Below are positions 1 to 8,234 of a DNA stretch of 44,042 nt, piece after piece; the stretch's first letter is position 1; the number at the start of each line of letters is the position of its first letter. The position numbers were made by a program, and so were the translations under genes. The stretch spans positions 1 to 44,042 of the forward strand of contig DAITVZ010000042.1 in the NCBI GenBank assembly GCA_036841525.1, read 5' to 3'. The notes under the pieces were generated by a model. The model was given only the letters and a program-made list of their open reading frames with translations, ran no database searches and was not told where the DNA came from. Source of the stretch: JAAYEA01 sp012689325 (GTDB taxonomy: Bacteria; Chloroflexota; Anaerolineae; JAAYEA01).

Positions 1-2
1 CC

Positions 3-221
3 GGTGACACGTCCGGCCTGACCTACGAGTCGCCGAGCGTGGGGCGGGTGAGTTTTGGCTGGGACGAGCCGCTCATGGTGGGCGGGCGAGCGGTCGCCTT
101 GCGGGACTATCCACGAATGGAGAACGCGTATGGCCGCGTCCAGTTTGACGCGCGGCGCTACGAGCTCGCCATCGGCGAGGAGAGGCTGGTGCTGGAATGG
201 GACAGCGGCCAGGCATCCTGA
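3..221 (+). CDS. C-terminal end of an unidentified protein (5' partial)
   Basis: The reading frame is open from the window edge to a TGA at 219-221, giving the last 72 residues of a protein that begins outside the window. The visible part is hydrophilic, has no membrane segment or cysteine, and ends in alternating acidic and hydrophobic stretches (ELAIGEERLVLEW) that suggest beta strands. Codon use is GC-rich like the neighbours, so it is probably a real gene end. I do not recognise the family and propose no function. Confidence 0.55.
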   Translation, partial: GDTSGLTYESPSVGRVSFGWDEPLMVGGRAVALRDYPRMENAYGRVQFDARRYELAIGEERLVLEWDSGQAS

Positions 222-256
222 GCCGGGCATTCCGTGCCGCCCGGCATTCCATGCCG

Positions 257-280
257 CGTCGAAGGTTGCATGCTTCGACG
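257..280. repeat. Short inverted repeat, REP-like hairpin
   Basis: The 8-bp arms CGTCGAAG (257-264) and CTTCGACG (273-280) are exact reverse complements around an 8-nt loop. A second small dyad, CTCA...TGAG, follows just before the ribosome binding site of the FAD oxidase. The TTCGAC...GCTCAGC wording resembles short palindromic elements common between genes in many bacteria. No T-run follows, so it is not an obvious terminator. Confidence 0.5.
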
Positions 281-305
281 GGCTCAGCATGTTGAGGAGG
301 GAATT

Positions 306-1886
306 GTGGTGGCAACCAGCGAGCAGATCCGTCGGGCGCTGCGGGAGCGGGTCCGTGGCGAGGTGCTGACCGACGACCAGGCCCTCTCCCGCTATGCCAC
401 CGACCAAAGCATGTACCTGGTGCGGCCACTGGCGGTGGCCTTCCCGGCAAATGTGGGGGACGTGGTCGCCATCGTCCGCTATGCCCGTGAGGAGGGGATC
501 CCTCTGACGGCGCGGGGCGGCGGCAGCGGCACCGCCGGCGCGGCGCTGGGGCGGGGCATTCTGGTGGCTTGGCGGCGCGACGGGCCCATGAACCGGGTGC
601 TAGGCTACGAGGAGGCCGGGGCCGAGCCGCGGGTCACCGTGGAGCCGGGGCTGCTGCACAACGACCTGCAAGCCTTCCTGCGTGAGCGGGGGCTCTATCT
701 CCCCGCCGACCCTTCCAGCGGGGCGATTTGCCTGCTGGGGGGCAACATCGCCACCAAGGCCAGCGGACCCCACGCCCTCAAGCACGGCTCCATCGACCGC
801 TACCTGCGCCGCCTGCAGTTCGTCACCGCCGAGGGCGAGGTGGTGGACACCGCCGACGAGGCGACGATCCCGACTCGGATCGGCCGGGGGATCGCGGCGC
901 TGGCGGCGGATCTGCTGGCCGATGAGGCCACCGTGCGCCGGCTGGCGGCGCGCCAGGACCGCAAGCTCGCCAGCGGCTATAACCTGTTCACCTTCTTGCG
1001 GCAGCGGACGCTGGGCGAGTGGACGGCGCAACTGCTGGTGGGGAGCGTGGGCACGCTGGGGATCGTCACCCAGGCCACGTTGCGCGCCCAACCCTACATC
1101 GAGGGCAAGGCTACCACGCTGCTCTACTTTCGCTCGCTGGACGAGGCGGGCGAGGCGGTGCAGCACATCAAGGCGCTGGGCGTGGCGGCCATCGAGATCA
1201 TGAACCATCGCACCATCGCCATCGTGCAGGAGCGGCGCAAGGACCTGGAGGCGCCGGAGGGCGAGAGCCACATGCTGCTGGTCGAGTACGAGGGGCCGGA
1301 GCGCGCCGAGCAGGTCGCCGCGGTGGAGCGGCTCGTGGCATCCCAGGGCTATGCCCTGGCCGCGCCGATGGAGACCGTGGAGGGGGAGGCGGAGCAGGAG
1401 CGGCTCTGGAAGATGCGCAAGGCGCTCCTGCCCACGGTGCGCAACTATCGCGCCGACCGGCTGGCGCTCTCGGTGGTGAACGACGTGGGTGTGCCGGAGG
1501 AGCACCTCGCTGCCTTTATCCGGGACGTGGAGGCGATTTTCGCGCGACATGATCTCGTCGCCGCCGTCTATGGGCACGCCGGCAGCGGCAACCTGCACCT
1601 GCGCCCGCTTTTCGACGCCGCCGACCCGGGGCTGCTGTCGCTGCTGCGCGAGGTGGCCGACGAAGTCTATGCGGCGGTGCTGTGCCACGATGGGACCATC
1701 ACCGCAGAGCATGGCATGGGACGGCTGCGGACGCCCTACCTGGCGCGCGAGTGGGGCGAGTCGATCATGGGCTATATGCGGCGGGTCAAGGCAGCCTTCG
1801 AGCCCGCCGATCTGCTCAACCCCGAGGCGATGTTCAGCGAGCGCGCGCTGACCGGCGACATGAGGATCGTCGCGGCGGAAGGGTAG
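306..1886 (+). CDS. FAD-linked oxidase, GlcD / D-lactate dehydrogenase family
   Basis: This 526-residue flavoprotein should oxidise a 2-hydroxy acid such as D-lactate or glycolate to the 2-oxo acid. The N-terminal half is an FAD_binding_4 (PCMH-type) domain with the glycine-rich loop PLTARGGGSGTAG near residue 66. The C-terminal half is an FAD-oxidase_C domain ending in the conserved AEHGMG block near residue 467 and a typical FEPADLLNP tail. It lacks the C-terminal Fe-S extension of the roughly 1,000-residue YdiJ type, and no GlcE/GlcF partner lies alongside. GTG 306 is chosen because a strong GAGGAGGG site (294-301) sits just upstream; an earlier in-frame ATG at 234 lies in the palindromic intergenic DNA. 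The substrate cannot be fixed from sequence. Confidence 0.85.
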   Translation: MVATSEQIRRALRERVRGEVLTDDQALSRYATDQSMYLVRPLAVAFPANVGDVVAIVRYAREEGIPLTARGGGSGTAGAALGRGILVAWRRDGPMNRVLGYEEAGAEPRVTVEPGLLHNDLQAFLRERGLYLPADPSSGAICLLGGNIATKASGPHALKHGSIDRYLRRLQFVTAEGEVVDTADEATIPTRIGRGIAALAADLLADEATVRRLAARQDRKLASGYNLFTFLRQRTLGEWTAQLLVGSVGTLGIVTQATLRAQPYIEGKATTLLYFRSLDEAGEAVQHIKALGVAAIEIMNHRTIAIVQERRKDLEAPEGESHMLLVEYEGPERAEQVAAVERLVASQGYALAAPMETVEGEAEQERLWKMRKALLPTVRNYRADRLALSVVNDVGVPEEHLAAFIRDVEAIFARHDLVAAVYGHAGSGNLHLRPLFDAADPGLLSLLREVADEVYAAVLCHDGTITAEHGMGRLRTPYLAREWGESIMGYMRRVKAAFEPADLLNPEAMFSERALTGDMRIVAAEG

Positions 1887-1888
1887 AT

Positions 1889-1917
1889 TTGGCGAAAGCG
1901 GCCGTGATGGGTATAAT
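1889..1917 (+). promoter_or_regulatory. Sigma70-type promoter for the lipoprotein-mazG pair
   Basis: TTGGCG at 1889-1894 and a perfect TATAAT at 1912-1917 are separated by 17 nt, starting just after the stop codon of the FAD oxidase. The predicted transcript starts near 1924. The leader holds a 6-bp hairpin (1939-1944 with 1952-1957) and a 10-bp palindrome GAGTCGACTC (1963-1972) directly before the start codon. Confidence 0.7.
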
Positions 1918-1972
1918 GGCCTGGGGGCACCATCACAGGCGCGTGTTTCGTACGCGCGAATCGAGTCGACTC

Positions 1973-2620
1973 ATGTACAAACGTATGGTGCTGTGCGTTG
2001 TATTGATCCTGTTGGCCCTGGCGGGCTGCTCGACCGCGCCCGCCGCCACGCCCCTCCCCGACCTGGCCACGCCCACCGTCGCGCAAGCGGCGTCTGCGCC
2101 GCCCTCCGTCCCCTGCGACCTGCCGCCCCTGGTGGTCCCCACGGCCCCCGCAGAGGTGCCCGGGTACGTGCAGCTCGACCCCAATACCAACCTGCACATG
2201 ACCGGCGACCCGTTGGTCGTGGACGTGACCACCTGGCGGCTAGAGATCGTGGGCAAGGTGGAGCGGCCGCTGAGCCTGACCTACGACGAGCTGCGTTGCA
2301 TGCCCAAGATCGAACTCGAGTGCACGCTCGTCTGCGTCGGCTTTTTCGAGGACGTCGCCACCTGGGCCGGCGTGCCGCTGAGTCACCTGTTGGAGCTGGC
2401 GGGGGTCTCGCCGTTGGCGCAGGGGCTCAAGCTCTACAGCGCCGATGGCTATGCCACGCCGGTGACCATGGAGCAGGCGCAAGCCAAGGACAATTTCATC
2501 GCCTACGAATGGGAAGGCGAGGCGGTGCCGATCCTGCACGGCTTTCCCGCGCGGGCGGTCTTTCCGGCGCTGGACGGCAGCTATTGGGCCAAGTGGCTGG
2601 TCAAGATCGAGGTGGAATGA
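1973..2620 (+). CDS. Lipoprotein with molybdopterin-binding (sulfite oxidase-fold) domain
   Basis: This is a 215-residue exported protein. Residues 1-18 form a lipoprotein signal with lipobox LALAGC, followed by an Ala/Pro/Thr-rich linker to about residue 60. The rest matches the oxidoreductase molybdopterin-binding domain (PF00174): the strand-rich WRLEIVGKVERPLSLTYDEL entry, a cysteine block ECTLVCVGF where the family carries its molybdenum-ligating cysteine, and the GxxLSHLL and GFPARAVFP segments. It is short, comprising only the Moco domain, with no heme or dimerisation domain. An electron-transfer partner is not visible nearby. The start has no clear Shine-Dalgarno site; the next in-frame ATG (1985) also keeps the lipobox. 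The substrate is unknown. Confidence 0.8.
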   Translation: MYKRMVLCVVLILLALAGCSTAPAATPLPDLATPTVAQAASAPPSVPCDLPPLVVPTAPAEVPGYVQLDPNTNLHMTGDPLVVDVTTWRLEIVGKVERPLSLTYDELRCMPKIELECTLVCVGFFEDVATWAGVPLSHLLELAGVSPLAQGLKLYSADGYATPVTMEQAQAKDNFIAYEWEGEAVPILHGFPARAVFPALDGSYWAKWLVKIEVE

Positions 2621-2621
2621 A

Positions 2622-2963
2622 ATGGAGGAGCTACGGGAGCGGCTGCGGGCCTTTGCCGCCGAGCGGGACTGGGAGCAGTACCACTCGCCGAAGAACCTGG
2701 CCATGGCGTTGAGCGTCGAGGTGGCCGAGCTGATGGAGCCGCTCCAGTGGCTCACCGAGGAGCAGAGCCGCGCCCTCTCGCCCGAGACCCGGCTAGCGTT
2801 GGCGGAAGAGGTGGGCGACGTGCTGCTCTATCTGGTCCAACTGGCGGACGCGCTGGGGATCGACCCCCTGGCCGCGGCGCGGGCCAAGCTGGCGGCCAAC
2901 GCGGCCAAGTACCCGGCGGACCGGGCGCGCGGCCGCGCGGACAAGTACACGGCGTATAGGTGA
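2622..2963 (+). CDS. MazG-like nucleotide pyrophosphohydrolase
   Basis: This 113-residue all-alpha protein carries the complete MazG-type metal motif: E33-V-A-E36 and, 26 residues on, E63-V-G-D66 (EXXE...EXXD). Such enzymes hydrolyse (d)NTPs to the monophosphate and pyrophosphate for pool sanitation. Its size and the N-terminal AERDW..YH block resemble the RS21-C6/dCTPase-like single-domain group, not full two-domain MazG. The start codon lies 1 nt after the lipoprotein stop, with GAGGTGGA (2610-2617) inside that gene's end as ribosome site, so the two are translationally coupled. No functional link to the lipoprotein is apparent. Confidence 0.85.
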   Translation: MEELRERLRAFAAERDWEQYHSPKNLAMALSVEVAELMEPLQWLTEEQSRALSPETRLALAEEVGDVLLYLVQLADALGIDPLAAARAKLAANAAKYPADRARGRADKYTAYR

Positions 2964-2985
2964 GCTGCACGTCGCAGGCTGCGAG

Positions 2986-3013
2986 TTGCAGGACAGGGGT
3001 GGTGCGCTATAAT
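2986..3013 (+). promoter_or_regulatory. Promoter for the MFS transporter
   Basis: TTGCAG at 2986-2991 is followed after 16 nt by a perfect TATAAT at 3008-3013. Predicted start near 3020, about 55 nt before the ATG. The upstream DNA (2970-2995) contains CGCAG/CTGCG half-sites that could form a small hairpin. Confidence 0.6.
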
Positions 3014-3075
3014 CTCCCTCATGTTGCCGGCGGCAGGATGCCGGGCGGCGATACTACTGCCCGGAGGGATCGTGG

Positions 3076-4341
3076 ATGCCGGACCCTAGCCCAGAGGGCG
3101 CTCGCGCCAAGCCGAATGTGCTGAGCCGCCTGGGCCTCCAACTGTCGACCTTTGATGCGCTCAAGAACGAGCACTTTCGCTACTATTGGTGGGGCCGGCT
3201 TTGCTCTTCCGCCTCCATCAATATGCTCACCGTGGGCCAGGGCTGGCTGGTCTATCAACTGACCGGCTCGGCGTTGGCGCTGAGCTGGGTGACCTCGGCT
3301 CGCAACATCATCATGTTTTTCCTCTCCTTCTATGGCGGCGTCATCTCGGACCGCTTCCCCAAGCGCCACGTGATCGTGATCACCCGGGCCGGTTCAGCGC
3401 TGAGCGCCGTGGCGATCGCGCTGGTGATCACGTTCGGGCAGATTCAGGTCTGGCATCTGGTGGTGCTCTCCATTGTGTCGGGGCTGTTGGGCTCTTTCAT
3501 GACGCCCGCGGAGCAATCCATCGTCGCCGAGCTGGTGGAGCGCAAGACGCTCCTCAACGCCGTGTCGTTGAATGCCATCGGCATGGGCCTCACCGGACTC
3601 TTTTCGTCCGCGCTGGCGGGGGTGATCGTGGATACCGTGGGAGCGCAGGGTGTCTTTTGGATCATGGGCGGCTTGTACGTGGCGGCAGTGCTGTTTCACT
3701 CGCACTTGCCGGTGGTTTGGCCCAAGCGCGCTTCCTCGCGGACGGTCTGGCACGACCTCTCGGACGGCGCCCGGTACGTCCGGAGCCAGCGGGCGCTCTT
3801 GGGGCTCCTCACGATCTGCCTCGGGAGGGTGCTCTTTGCCCAACCCTACACCACCCTCCTGCCCAAGTTCACCGCGGAGACGCTGGGTCTGAGCGCCACG
3901 GGGCTGGGGCTGCTGGTGGGCGCGCCCAGCATCGGCGCGCTTTTCTCGTCGGTGAGCCTGGCCTCGCTCAAGAGCTTTCACCGCAAAGGGTTGGCGCTGC
4001 TATCGAGCGCGCTGTTCACCGGCTTGCTCCTGTTGGGGGCGCTGCACGCCACCTGGGTGCCGGTGCTCATGCTCATGCTGGCGCTGGTGGGGGTGGGCAG
4101 CAACACCTGCATGGTGTGCAACAACACGTTGTTGCAGGGCAATTCGGACCCGCGCTACCAGGGCCGGGTGATGGCGGTCTATATGATGATGTGGGGGTTG
4201 ACCTTCCTGGGCACCATCCCCGCCGGCTGGCTGGCCGACCGCATCGGCGTCCCCTGGACGGTGACGCTCCAGGGCGTGGGGCTGAGCCTGACGGCCATCG
4301 GGGTGATGCTCTGGCAGCCGGCGCTGCGGAAACTGGAGTAG
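3076..4341 (+). CDS. MFS transporter, EntS / MFS_3-like
   Basis: This is a 421-residue integral membrane protein with about 12 hydrophobic segments. It starts with the family-typical sequence ALKNEHFRYYWWGRLCSS, has the cytoplasmic loop motif GGVISDRFPKRHV between TM2 and TM3, and an equivalent loop AGWLADRIGVPW in the C-terminal half. The pattern fits the MFS_3 (PF05977) EntS-like group of proton-driven exporters of siderophores or drugs. ATG 3076 has GGAGGGA (3063-3069) upstream. The URO-D family gene follows after 14 nt with its own ribosome site, so they may share a transcript. The cargo cannot be inferred. Confidence 0.85.
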   Translation: MPDPSPEGARAKPNVLSRLGLQLSTFDALKNEHFRYYWWGRLCSSASINMLTVGQGWLVYQLTGSALALSWVTSARNIIMFFLSFYGGVISDRFPKRHVIVITRAGSALSAVAIALVITFGQIQVWHLVVLSIVSGLLGSFMTPAEQSIVAELVERKTLLNAVSLNAIGMGLTGLFSSALAGVIVDTVGAQGVFWIMGGLYVAAVLFHSHLPVVWPKRASSRTVWHDLSDGARYVRSQRALLGLLTICLGRVLFAQPYTTLLPKFTAETLGLSATGLGLLVGAPSIGALFSSVSLASLKSFHRKGLALLSSALFTGLLLLGALHATWVPVLMLMLALVGVGSNTCMVCNNTLLQGNSDPRYQGRVMAVYMMMWGLTFLGTIPAGWLADRIGVPWTVTLQGVGLSLTAIGVMLWQPALRKLE

Positions 4342-4355
4342 GAGGAGCCGAGTCC

Positions 4356-5492
4356 ATGATCACGCCGTTGCAGCGTTTTCTCGATTGCATGGAATACCGG
4401 CCTAGCGACCGGCGCCCCAACCACGAGTTGGGAGCCTGGCCGCAGACCAGGGACCGCTGGGCCCGCGAGGCGCCCCAGGCCGTGGCCGACCTTTCCTGGC
4501 GGTGGTTCTGGGATGAGCCGGCGCTCAACCTGGACCCGCGCGAGTACGTCAAGGTCAACTATGGGTTCCTGCCGCCCTACGAGGCCGAGGTGCTGGAGGA
4601 AACACCCGAGTACCAGGTCTTTCGCGATGCCAACGGCCGGGTGCGCAAGGCCCTCGTGGAGGGGGCGGTGGGCGGCAGCCGCATGAGCATGGACCAATAC
4701 GTCTCGTTTCCAGTGCGGGGGCCGGAGGACTGGCCGGACGTGAGGCGGCGGCTGGGGGCGGCGCTGGACGCTCGCTATCCAGCGGACCTCGCAGGGCAGG
4801 CGGCGCGTTGGGCGGAGCGCGACTATACGCTGGTGCTGGGGGAGAACTGCGCGGCCAATGGCTTCTACTGGCGGGCGCGCGAGTTCATGGGGACCAAGGC
4901 GCTCTCGCTGGCCTGGTACGATTATCCCCATCTGATGCACGAGATGATGGCCTTTTTCGCCGACTTTATCATCGAGACCAGCCGCCCGGTGCTGGCCCTG
5001 GTCCAGCCCGAGTATTTCGTGCTGAACGAGGACATGTCCATGAAGACCGGCCCGCTGCTCTCGCCGCGCACCTATCGCGAGTTCATCCAGCCGCACCTGC
5101 GGCGCATGGTGGATTTCATGAAGGGGATGGGCGTCCGGTACTTTGCCGTGGACACGGACGGCGACCCGACGCTGCTGGTGCCGCTACTGATGGATGCTGG
5201 GGTGGACGTGCTATGGCCTATCGAGCGAGCCTCGGGGATCAGCCCGCAAAGGCTGCGGGAACGCTTTGGACGCGCGCTGCGGCTCTGGGGCGGCGTGGAC
5301 AAGCGGGTGCTGACCCAGGGGCCGGCGGCGATCCGGGCGCACCTGCTCGAGTTCGCGCCGCTGATCGAGGAGGGGGGCTTTATCCCCACAGTGGACCATA
5401 CCGTCCCGCCGGATGTCTCTTGGGACGATTTTCGCGCCTACATGGAGGCCAAGCAGGCGCTGCTGGCAGGCGAGTTCGGGCGCCTGGGCTAG
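4356..5492 (+). CDS. Uroporphyrinogen decarboxylase (URO-D) family protein
   Basis: This 378-residue protein has the URO-D/MtaA-type TIM-barrel signatures: MITPLQRFLDCMEYRPSDRRP at the N-terminus, the central segment YFVLNEDMSMKTGPLLSPRTYREF, and late strands LWGGVDKRVL and GGFIPTVDHTVPPDVSW. The last has the His typical of family members related to cobalamin-dependent methyltransferases. Heme enzymes show a different N-terminus, so a role in methyl transfer or small-molecule catabolism is more likely than heme synthesis; that is inference. TAGGAGGAG at 4339-4347 serves both as stop of the MFS gene and ribosome site. A distant second family member lies at 29,364-30,359. Confidence 0.75.
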   Translation: MITPLQRFLDCMEYRPSDRRPNHELGAWPQTRDRWAREAPQAVADLSWRWFWDEPALNLDPREYVKVNYGFLPPYEAEVLEETPEYQVFRDANGRVRKALVEGAVGGSRMSMDQYVSFPVRGPEDWPDVRRRLGAALDARYPADLAGQAARWAERDYTLVLGENCAANGFYWRAREFMGTKALSLAWYDYPHLMHEMMAFFADFIIETSRPVLALVQPEYFVLNEDMSMKTGPLLSPRTYREFIQPHLRRMVDFMKGMGVRYFAVDTDGDPTLLVPLLMDAGVDVLWPIERASGISPQRLRERFGRALRLWGGVDKRVLTQGPAAIRAHLLEFAPLIEEGGFIPTVDHTVPPDVSWDDFRAYMEAKQALLAGEFGRLG

Positions 5493-5580
5493 ACGGGCCC
5501 TCTTTCCGGGAGAGGGTTGGACCCCGGGCCCATTGCGGGTTTTCGTGGCTCTGAGCGCCAAAGCCGAGCAGAATCTGCTT

Positions 5581-5608
5581 TTGACATCTCGTTGGATTGC
5601 GATATAAT
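5581..5608 (+). promoter_or_regulatory. Consensus sigma70-type promoter of the composite ABC-import operon
   Basis: A perfect TTGACA (5581-5586) and perfect TATAAT (5603-5608) are separated by 16 nt. Transcription should start near 5615, leaving a leader of about 265 nt before the lipoprotein gene. Confidence 0.85.
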
Positions 5609-5619
5609 ATCGATATCGC
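5599..5619. promoter_or_regulatory. Operator-like dyad over the -10 box
   Basis: GCGATAT (5599-5605) and ATATCGC (5613-5619) are exact inverted repeats with a 7-nt spacer. The dyad covers the -10 element and the predicted transcription start, where a repressor would block polymerase. The regulator is unknown. Confidence 0.5.
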
Positions 5620-5677
5620 GGCAGCCGGTGTGGCGGGTTGCCGATGAGACAGCAACGAGCTCACATGCTAACACCCA

Positions 5678-5733
5678 GGCCAGCGGTGACCTGGCAGCCT
5701 TGCGATTATGGGCTGTGGTCACGCTGGCCTTTT
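5678..5733 (+). terminator. Terminator-like hairpin inside the operon leader (possible attenuator)
   Basis: Arms 5678-5691 and 5717-5729 pair over 13 bp with a single bulged G. A second 5-bp stem is nested within (CAGCC 5695-5699, GGCTG 5711-5715), and TTTT follows at 5730-5733. A competing short helix (CCAGG 5675-5679 with CCTGG 5690-5694) would break the main stem. This suits premature termination, or a small RNA of about 118 nt from the 5581 promoter. The U-run is short, so efficiency is uncertain. Confidence 0.55.
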
Positions 5734-5880
5734 GCATTCCGCGCGAGAGGGGGTGGGGAGACGCGACCAATGATGATGCGACATCGGAGAGGGGCTGACT
5801 GACTGCCGCTCCCCGCAAGCAAACGCTGGGCCGGGCGCGTACTAGTCCCGGTGAGAGCACACCCATGGAGGAGGATTTGC

Positions 5881-8232
5881 ATGCTTAAAAAGAGTGTCTT
5901 GTGGCTCCTGGCCATCTTGATGGTGGCCTCGCTGGCTGGCTGCGGCCAGGCCGAGCCCACGGCGGCCCCGGTGCAGCCGACTGCCGTGCCGCCTACCGCG
6001 ACCGTGCAACAACAGGCTGCCGCGCCCACGGCGACGTCGGTGCCCCCGACCGCGACCGCTGTGCCGCCGACGGCGACCGCAGCTGCGCCCTCGGTCTACA
6101 AGATCGGCATGAACGCCGAGTACCCGCCCTTCGAGTTCGTGGACGCGGCGGGCAAGATCTCGGGCTTTGATGTCGACTTGCTGGAGGCGCTCTCCAAAAA
6201 GATGGGCTTCCAGTACGAACTGGTGAACACCCGTTGGGACGGCATCTTTGTGGCGCTGCAGTCCGGCGAGTTCGACGCCGTCTGCTCGGCCGCGACGATC
6301 ACCGACGAGCGGGCGCAGATCGTGAACTTTTCCGACCCGTATTTCAACGCCGGCCAGACCATCGCCGTGCGCGCGGCGGATAAGGACACGCTCAACACCG
6401 TGGCGGCCCTGGAAGGCAAGAAGGTCGGCGTGCAACTGGGCACGACCGGCGACATCTGGCTGACCGAGAACAGCAAGGCGCAGGTGGTTCGTTTTGACGA
6501 GGTCACGCTGGCGTTCCAGTCCTTGGCGAACAAGGACCTCGATGCGGTCTTTAACGACGGCCCCGTCTCTGCCGAGATCATCCGCGCCAACCCCGAGATG
6601 GGCGTGCTGCTGGTGGGCGACCCGATCACCGACGAGTTCTATGGCATCGCCGTGAACAAGGCCCGGACCGAGCTGCTCAAGCTGCTCAACGACGGCCTGG
6701 CCGCGATTCGCGCCGACGGCACGTATGACGCCATCTATGACAAGTACTTTGGCATGCCCGAGGTCGCGGCTCCGGCCAAGGACACGCTGATCATCGGCAC
6801 CACCGACAAGGCCACCGTGCTGGACCCAGCGGACAGCTATGACTTTTTCACCTGGGAACTGCACCACAACACCGCCGACACCCTGCTGCACTACATCCCT
6901 GGCACCACCGATCTGGAGCCGGGCCTGGCCGCCGAGATGCCTGCGGTTAGCGCCGATGGCCTGCAGTACACGGTCAAGCTGCTCCAGGGGCTCAAGTTCA
7001 AGGACGGCTCGCCGCTCAACGCCGAGGCCGTCAAGTGGTCCATCGACCGCGTCATGAAGCTCGAGGGCGACCCGAACTGGCTGGTGACCTCTTTCGTCGA
7101 GAAGGTGGAAGTGGTGGACGAGTACACGGTCAAGTTCGTGCTGCTCGCGCCGGTCAACTATTTCCCGCTGCTGCTGGCGACCCCGCCCTATACGCCGCTG
7201 AGCCCGACCTGCTACTCCGCCGACAAGTTCGACGCGGATAGCACCTGCGGCGGCGTCGGCCCGTACACCATCGCTTCCTGGACGCGCGATGTCGAGCTGG
7301 TGCTGGAGGCCAACCCGGTCTATCCTACGCAGCCCAAGACCCCCAAGATCATCGTCAAGTTCTTTGCCGACTCCACGACCTTGCGCCTGGCGGCGGAGAG
7401 CGGCGAGGTGGATATCGCCACCAAGACGCTGAACCCGACCGACTATGCCGACCTGGAGGCCGCGGGCAAGCTGCAAGTGATCGAGGGCCCTGGAGCTCAG
7501 ATCCGTTACCTGTGCTTCAACAATACCACGCCGCCCTTCGACGCCAAGGAAATCCGCCAGGCCATCGCTGCGGCTGCGGACCGCGATGCCATCGCCACCG
7601 TCGCTTACCAGGGCACGCACGACCCGCTGTATAGCATGGTCCCCATGGGCATGTGGTCGCACATCGATGCCTTCGGCAAGCGCGACCTGGCCAAGTCCAA
7701 GGAGCTGCTGACGGCGGCGGGCTATAGCGCGACCAACAAGCTCAAGATGGACCTCTGGTGGACGCCGACGCACTATGGCCCCACCGAGGCCGACGTGGCC
7801 ACGATCCTCAAGGACAACCTGGAGGAGACCGGCCTGATCGAGGTCACGCTGCAGAACACCGAGTGGGCGACCTACAAAGAGTACATGAGCGCTGGCTCCA
7901 TGCCCGTGTTCCTGCTGGGCTGGTATCCGGACTATCTGGACCCGGACAACTATACCTGGCCATTCGCGCACTCGACGGCCTCTGACGATCAGGGCATCTA
8001 CTATGCCAACCCCGAGATGGATGCGCTGATGGAAGCGGGCCAGACGGCCAAGGAGCTTCGCGGCGCCGATCGTCTGAAGACCTTTGACGACATCCAGAAG
8101 CTGTGGGCGGTGGAGTCCCCGACCATCCCGCTGACCCAGGGCACGCTGCTGGTGGTGGCTCAGCCCAACATCGACGGCATCATTCTGGACCCGAACATGA
8201 TGTTCCACTACTTTACGCTGTACGCCAAGTAG
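5881..8232 (+). CDS. Lipoprotein fusing two ABC substrate-binding proteins (SBP_bac_3 + SBP_bac_5)
   Basis: This is a 783-residue extracytoplasmic receptor. Residues 1-20 are a lipoprotein signal (lipobox LAGC, Cys21), followed by a PTA-rich linker to about residue 70. Residues 73-293 form a full amino-acid-type SBP_bac_3 domain: YPPFEFVDAAGKISGFDVDL, the WDGIFVAL..GEFDAV segment, the carboxylate-binding Arg in TITDERAQIVNFSDPY, and a late Asp in VFNDGP. Residues 301-783 form a full SBP_bac_5 (OppA/DppA) domain starting LDPADSYDF, with GLKFKDGSPLNAEAVKWSID, VGPYTI and a C-terminal PNIDGI block. Both halves look intact. ATG 5881 follows GGAGGAGG (5866-5873). The operon carries matching Opp-type and polar-amino-acid-type translocators, so the dual receptor agrees with its neighbours. 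Ligands are unknown. Confidence 0.92.
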   Translation: MLKKSVLWLLAILMVASLAGCGQAEPTAAPVQPTAVPPTATVQQQAAAPTATSVPPTATAVPPTATAAAPSVYKIGMNAEYPPFEFVDAAGKISGFDVDLLEALSKKMGFQYELVNTRWDGIFVALQSGEFDAVCSAATITDERAQIVNFSDPYFNAGQTIAVRAADKDTLNTVAALEGKKVGVQLGTTGDIWLTENSKAQVVRFDEVTLAFQSLANKDLDAVFNDGPVSAEIIRANPEMGVLLVGDPITDEFYGIAVNKARTELLKLLNDGLAAIRADGTYDAIYDKYFGMPEVAAPAKDTLIIGTTDKATVLDPADSYDFFTWELHHNTADTLLHYIPGTTDLEPGLAAEMPAVSADGLQYTVKLLQGLKFKDGSPLNAEAVKWSIDRVMKLEGDPNWLVTSFVEKVEVVDEYTVKFVLLAPVNYFPLLLATPPYTPLSPTCYSADKFDADSTCGGVGPYTIASWTRDVELVLEANPVYPTQPKTPKIIVKFFADSTTLRLAAESGEVDIATKTLNPTDYADLEAAGKLQVIEGPGAQIRYLCFNNTTPPFDAKEIRQAIAAAADRDAIATVAYQGTHDPLYSMVPMGMWSHIDAFGKRDLAKSKELLTAAGYSATNKLKMDLWWTPTHYGPTEADVATILKDNLEETGLIEVTLQNTEWATYKEYMSAGSMPVFLLGWYPDYLDPDNYTWPFAHSTASDDQGIYYANPEMDALMEAGQTAKELRGADRLKTFDDIQKLWAVESPTIPLTQGTLLVVAQPNIDGIILDPNMMFHYFTLYAK

Positions 8233-8234
8233 CC

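Noticed and set aside
234..305. Upstream in-frame ATG extending the FAD oxidase by 24 residues
   Set aside because: The extension lies in the palindromic intergenic DNA, and a strong ribosome site points to GTG 306.
3186..4355. Frame open upstream of the URO-D family gene, suggesting a fusion
   Set aside because: It is an alternate frame of the MFS gene without domains; the URO-D signature and ribosome site begin at 4356.
5734..5780. T-box-like wording (GGGTGGGGAGACGCGACC) in the operon leader
   Set aside because: It only loosely resembles the T-box core, and I could not find the specifier stem or antiterminator partner.
5842..8208. Long open frame of 788 codons on the minus strand opposite the fused receptor
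   Set aside because: It mirrors the GC-rich codon pattern of the real gene, its protein is His/Arg/Gly-rich without recognisable domains, and the plus-strand frame has full family motifs.
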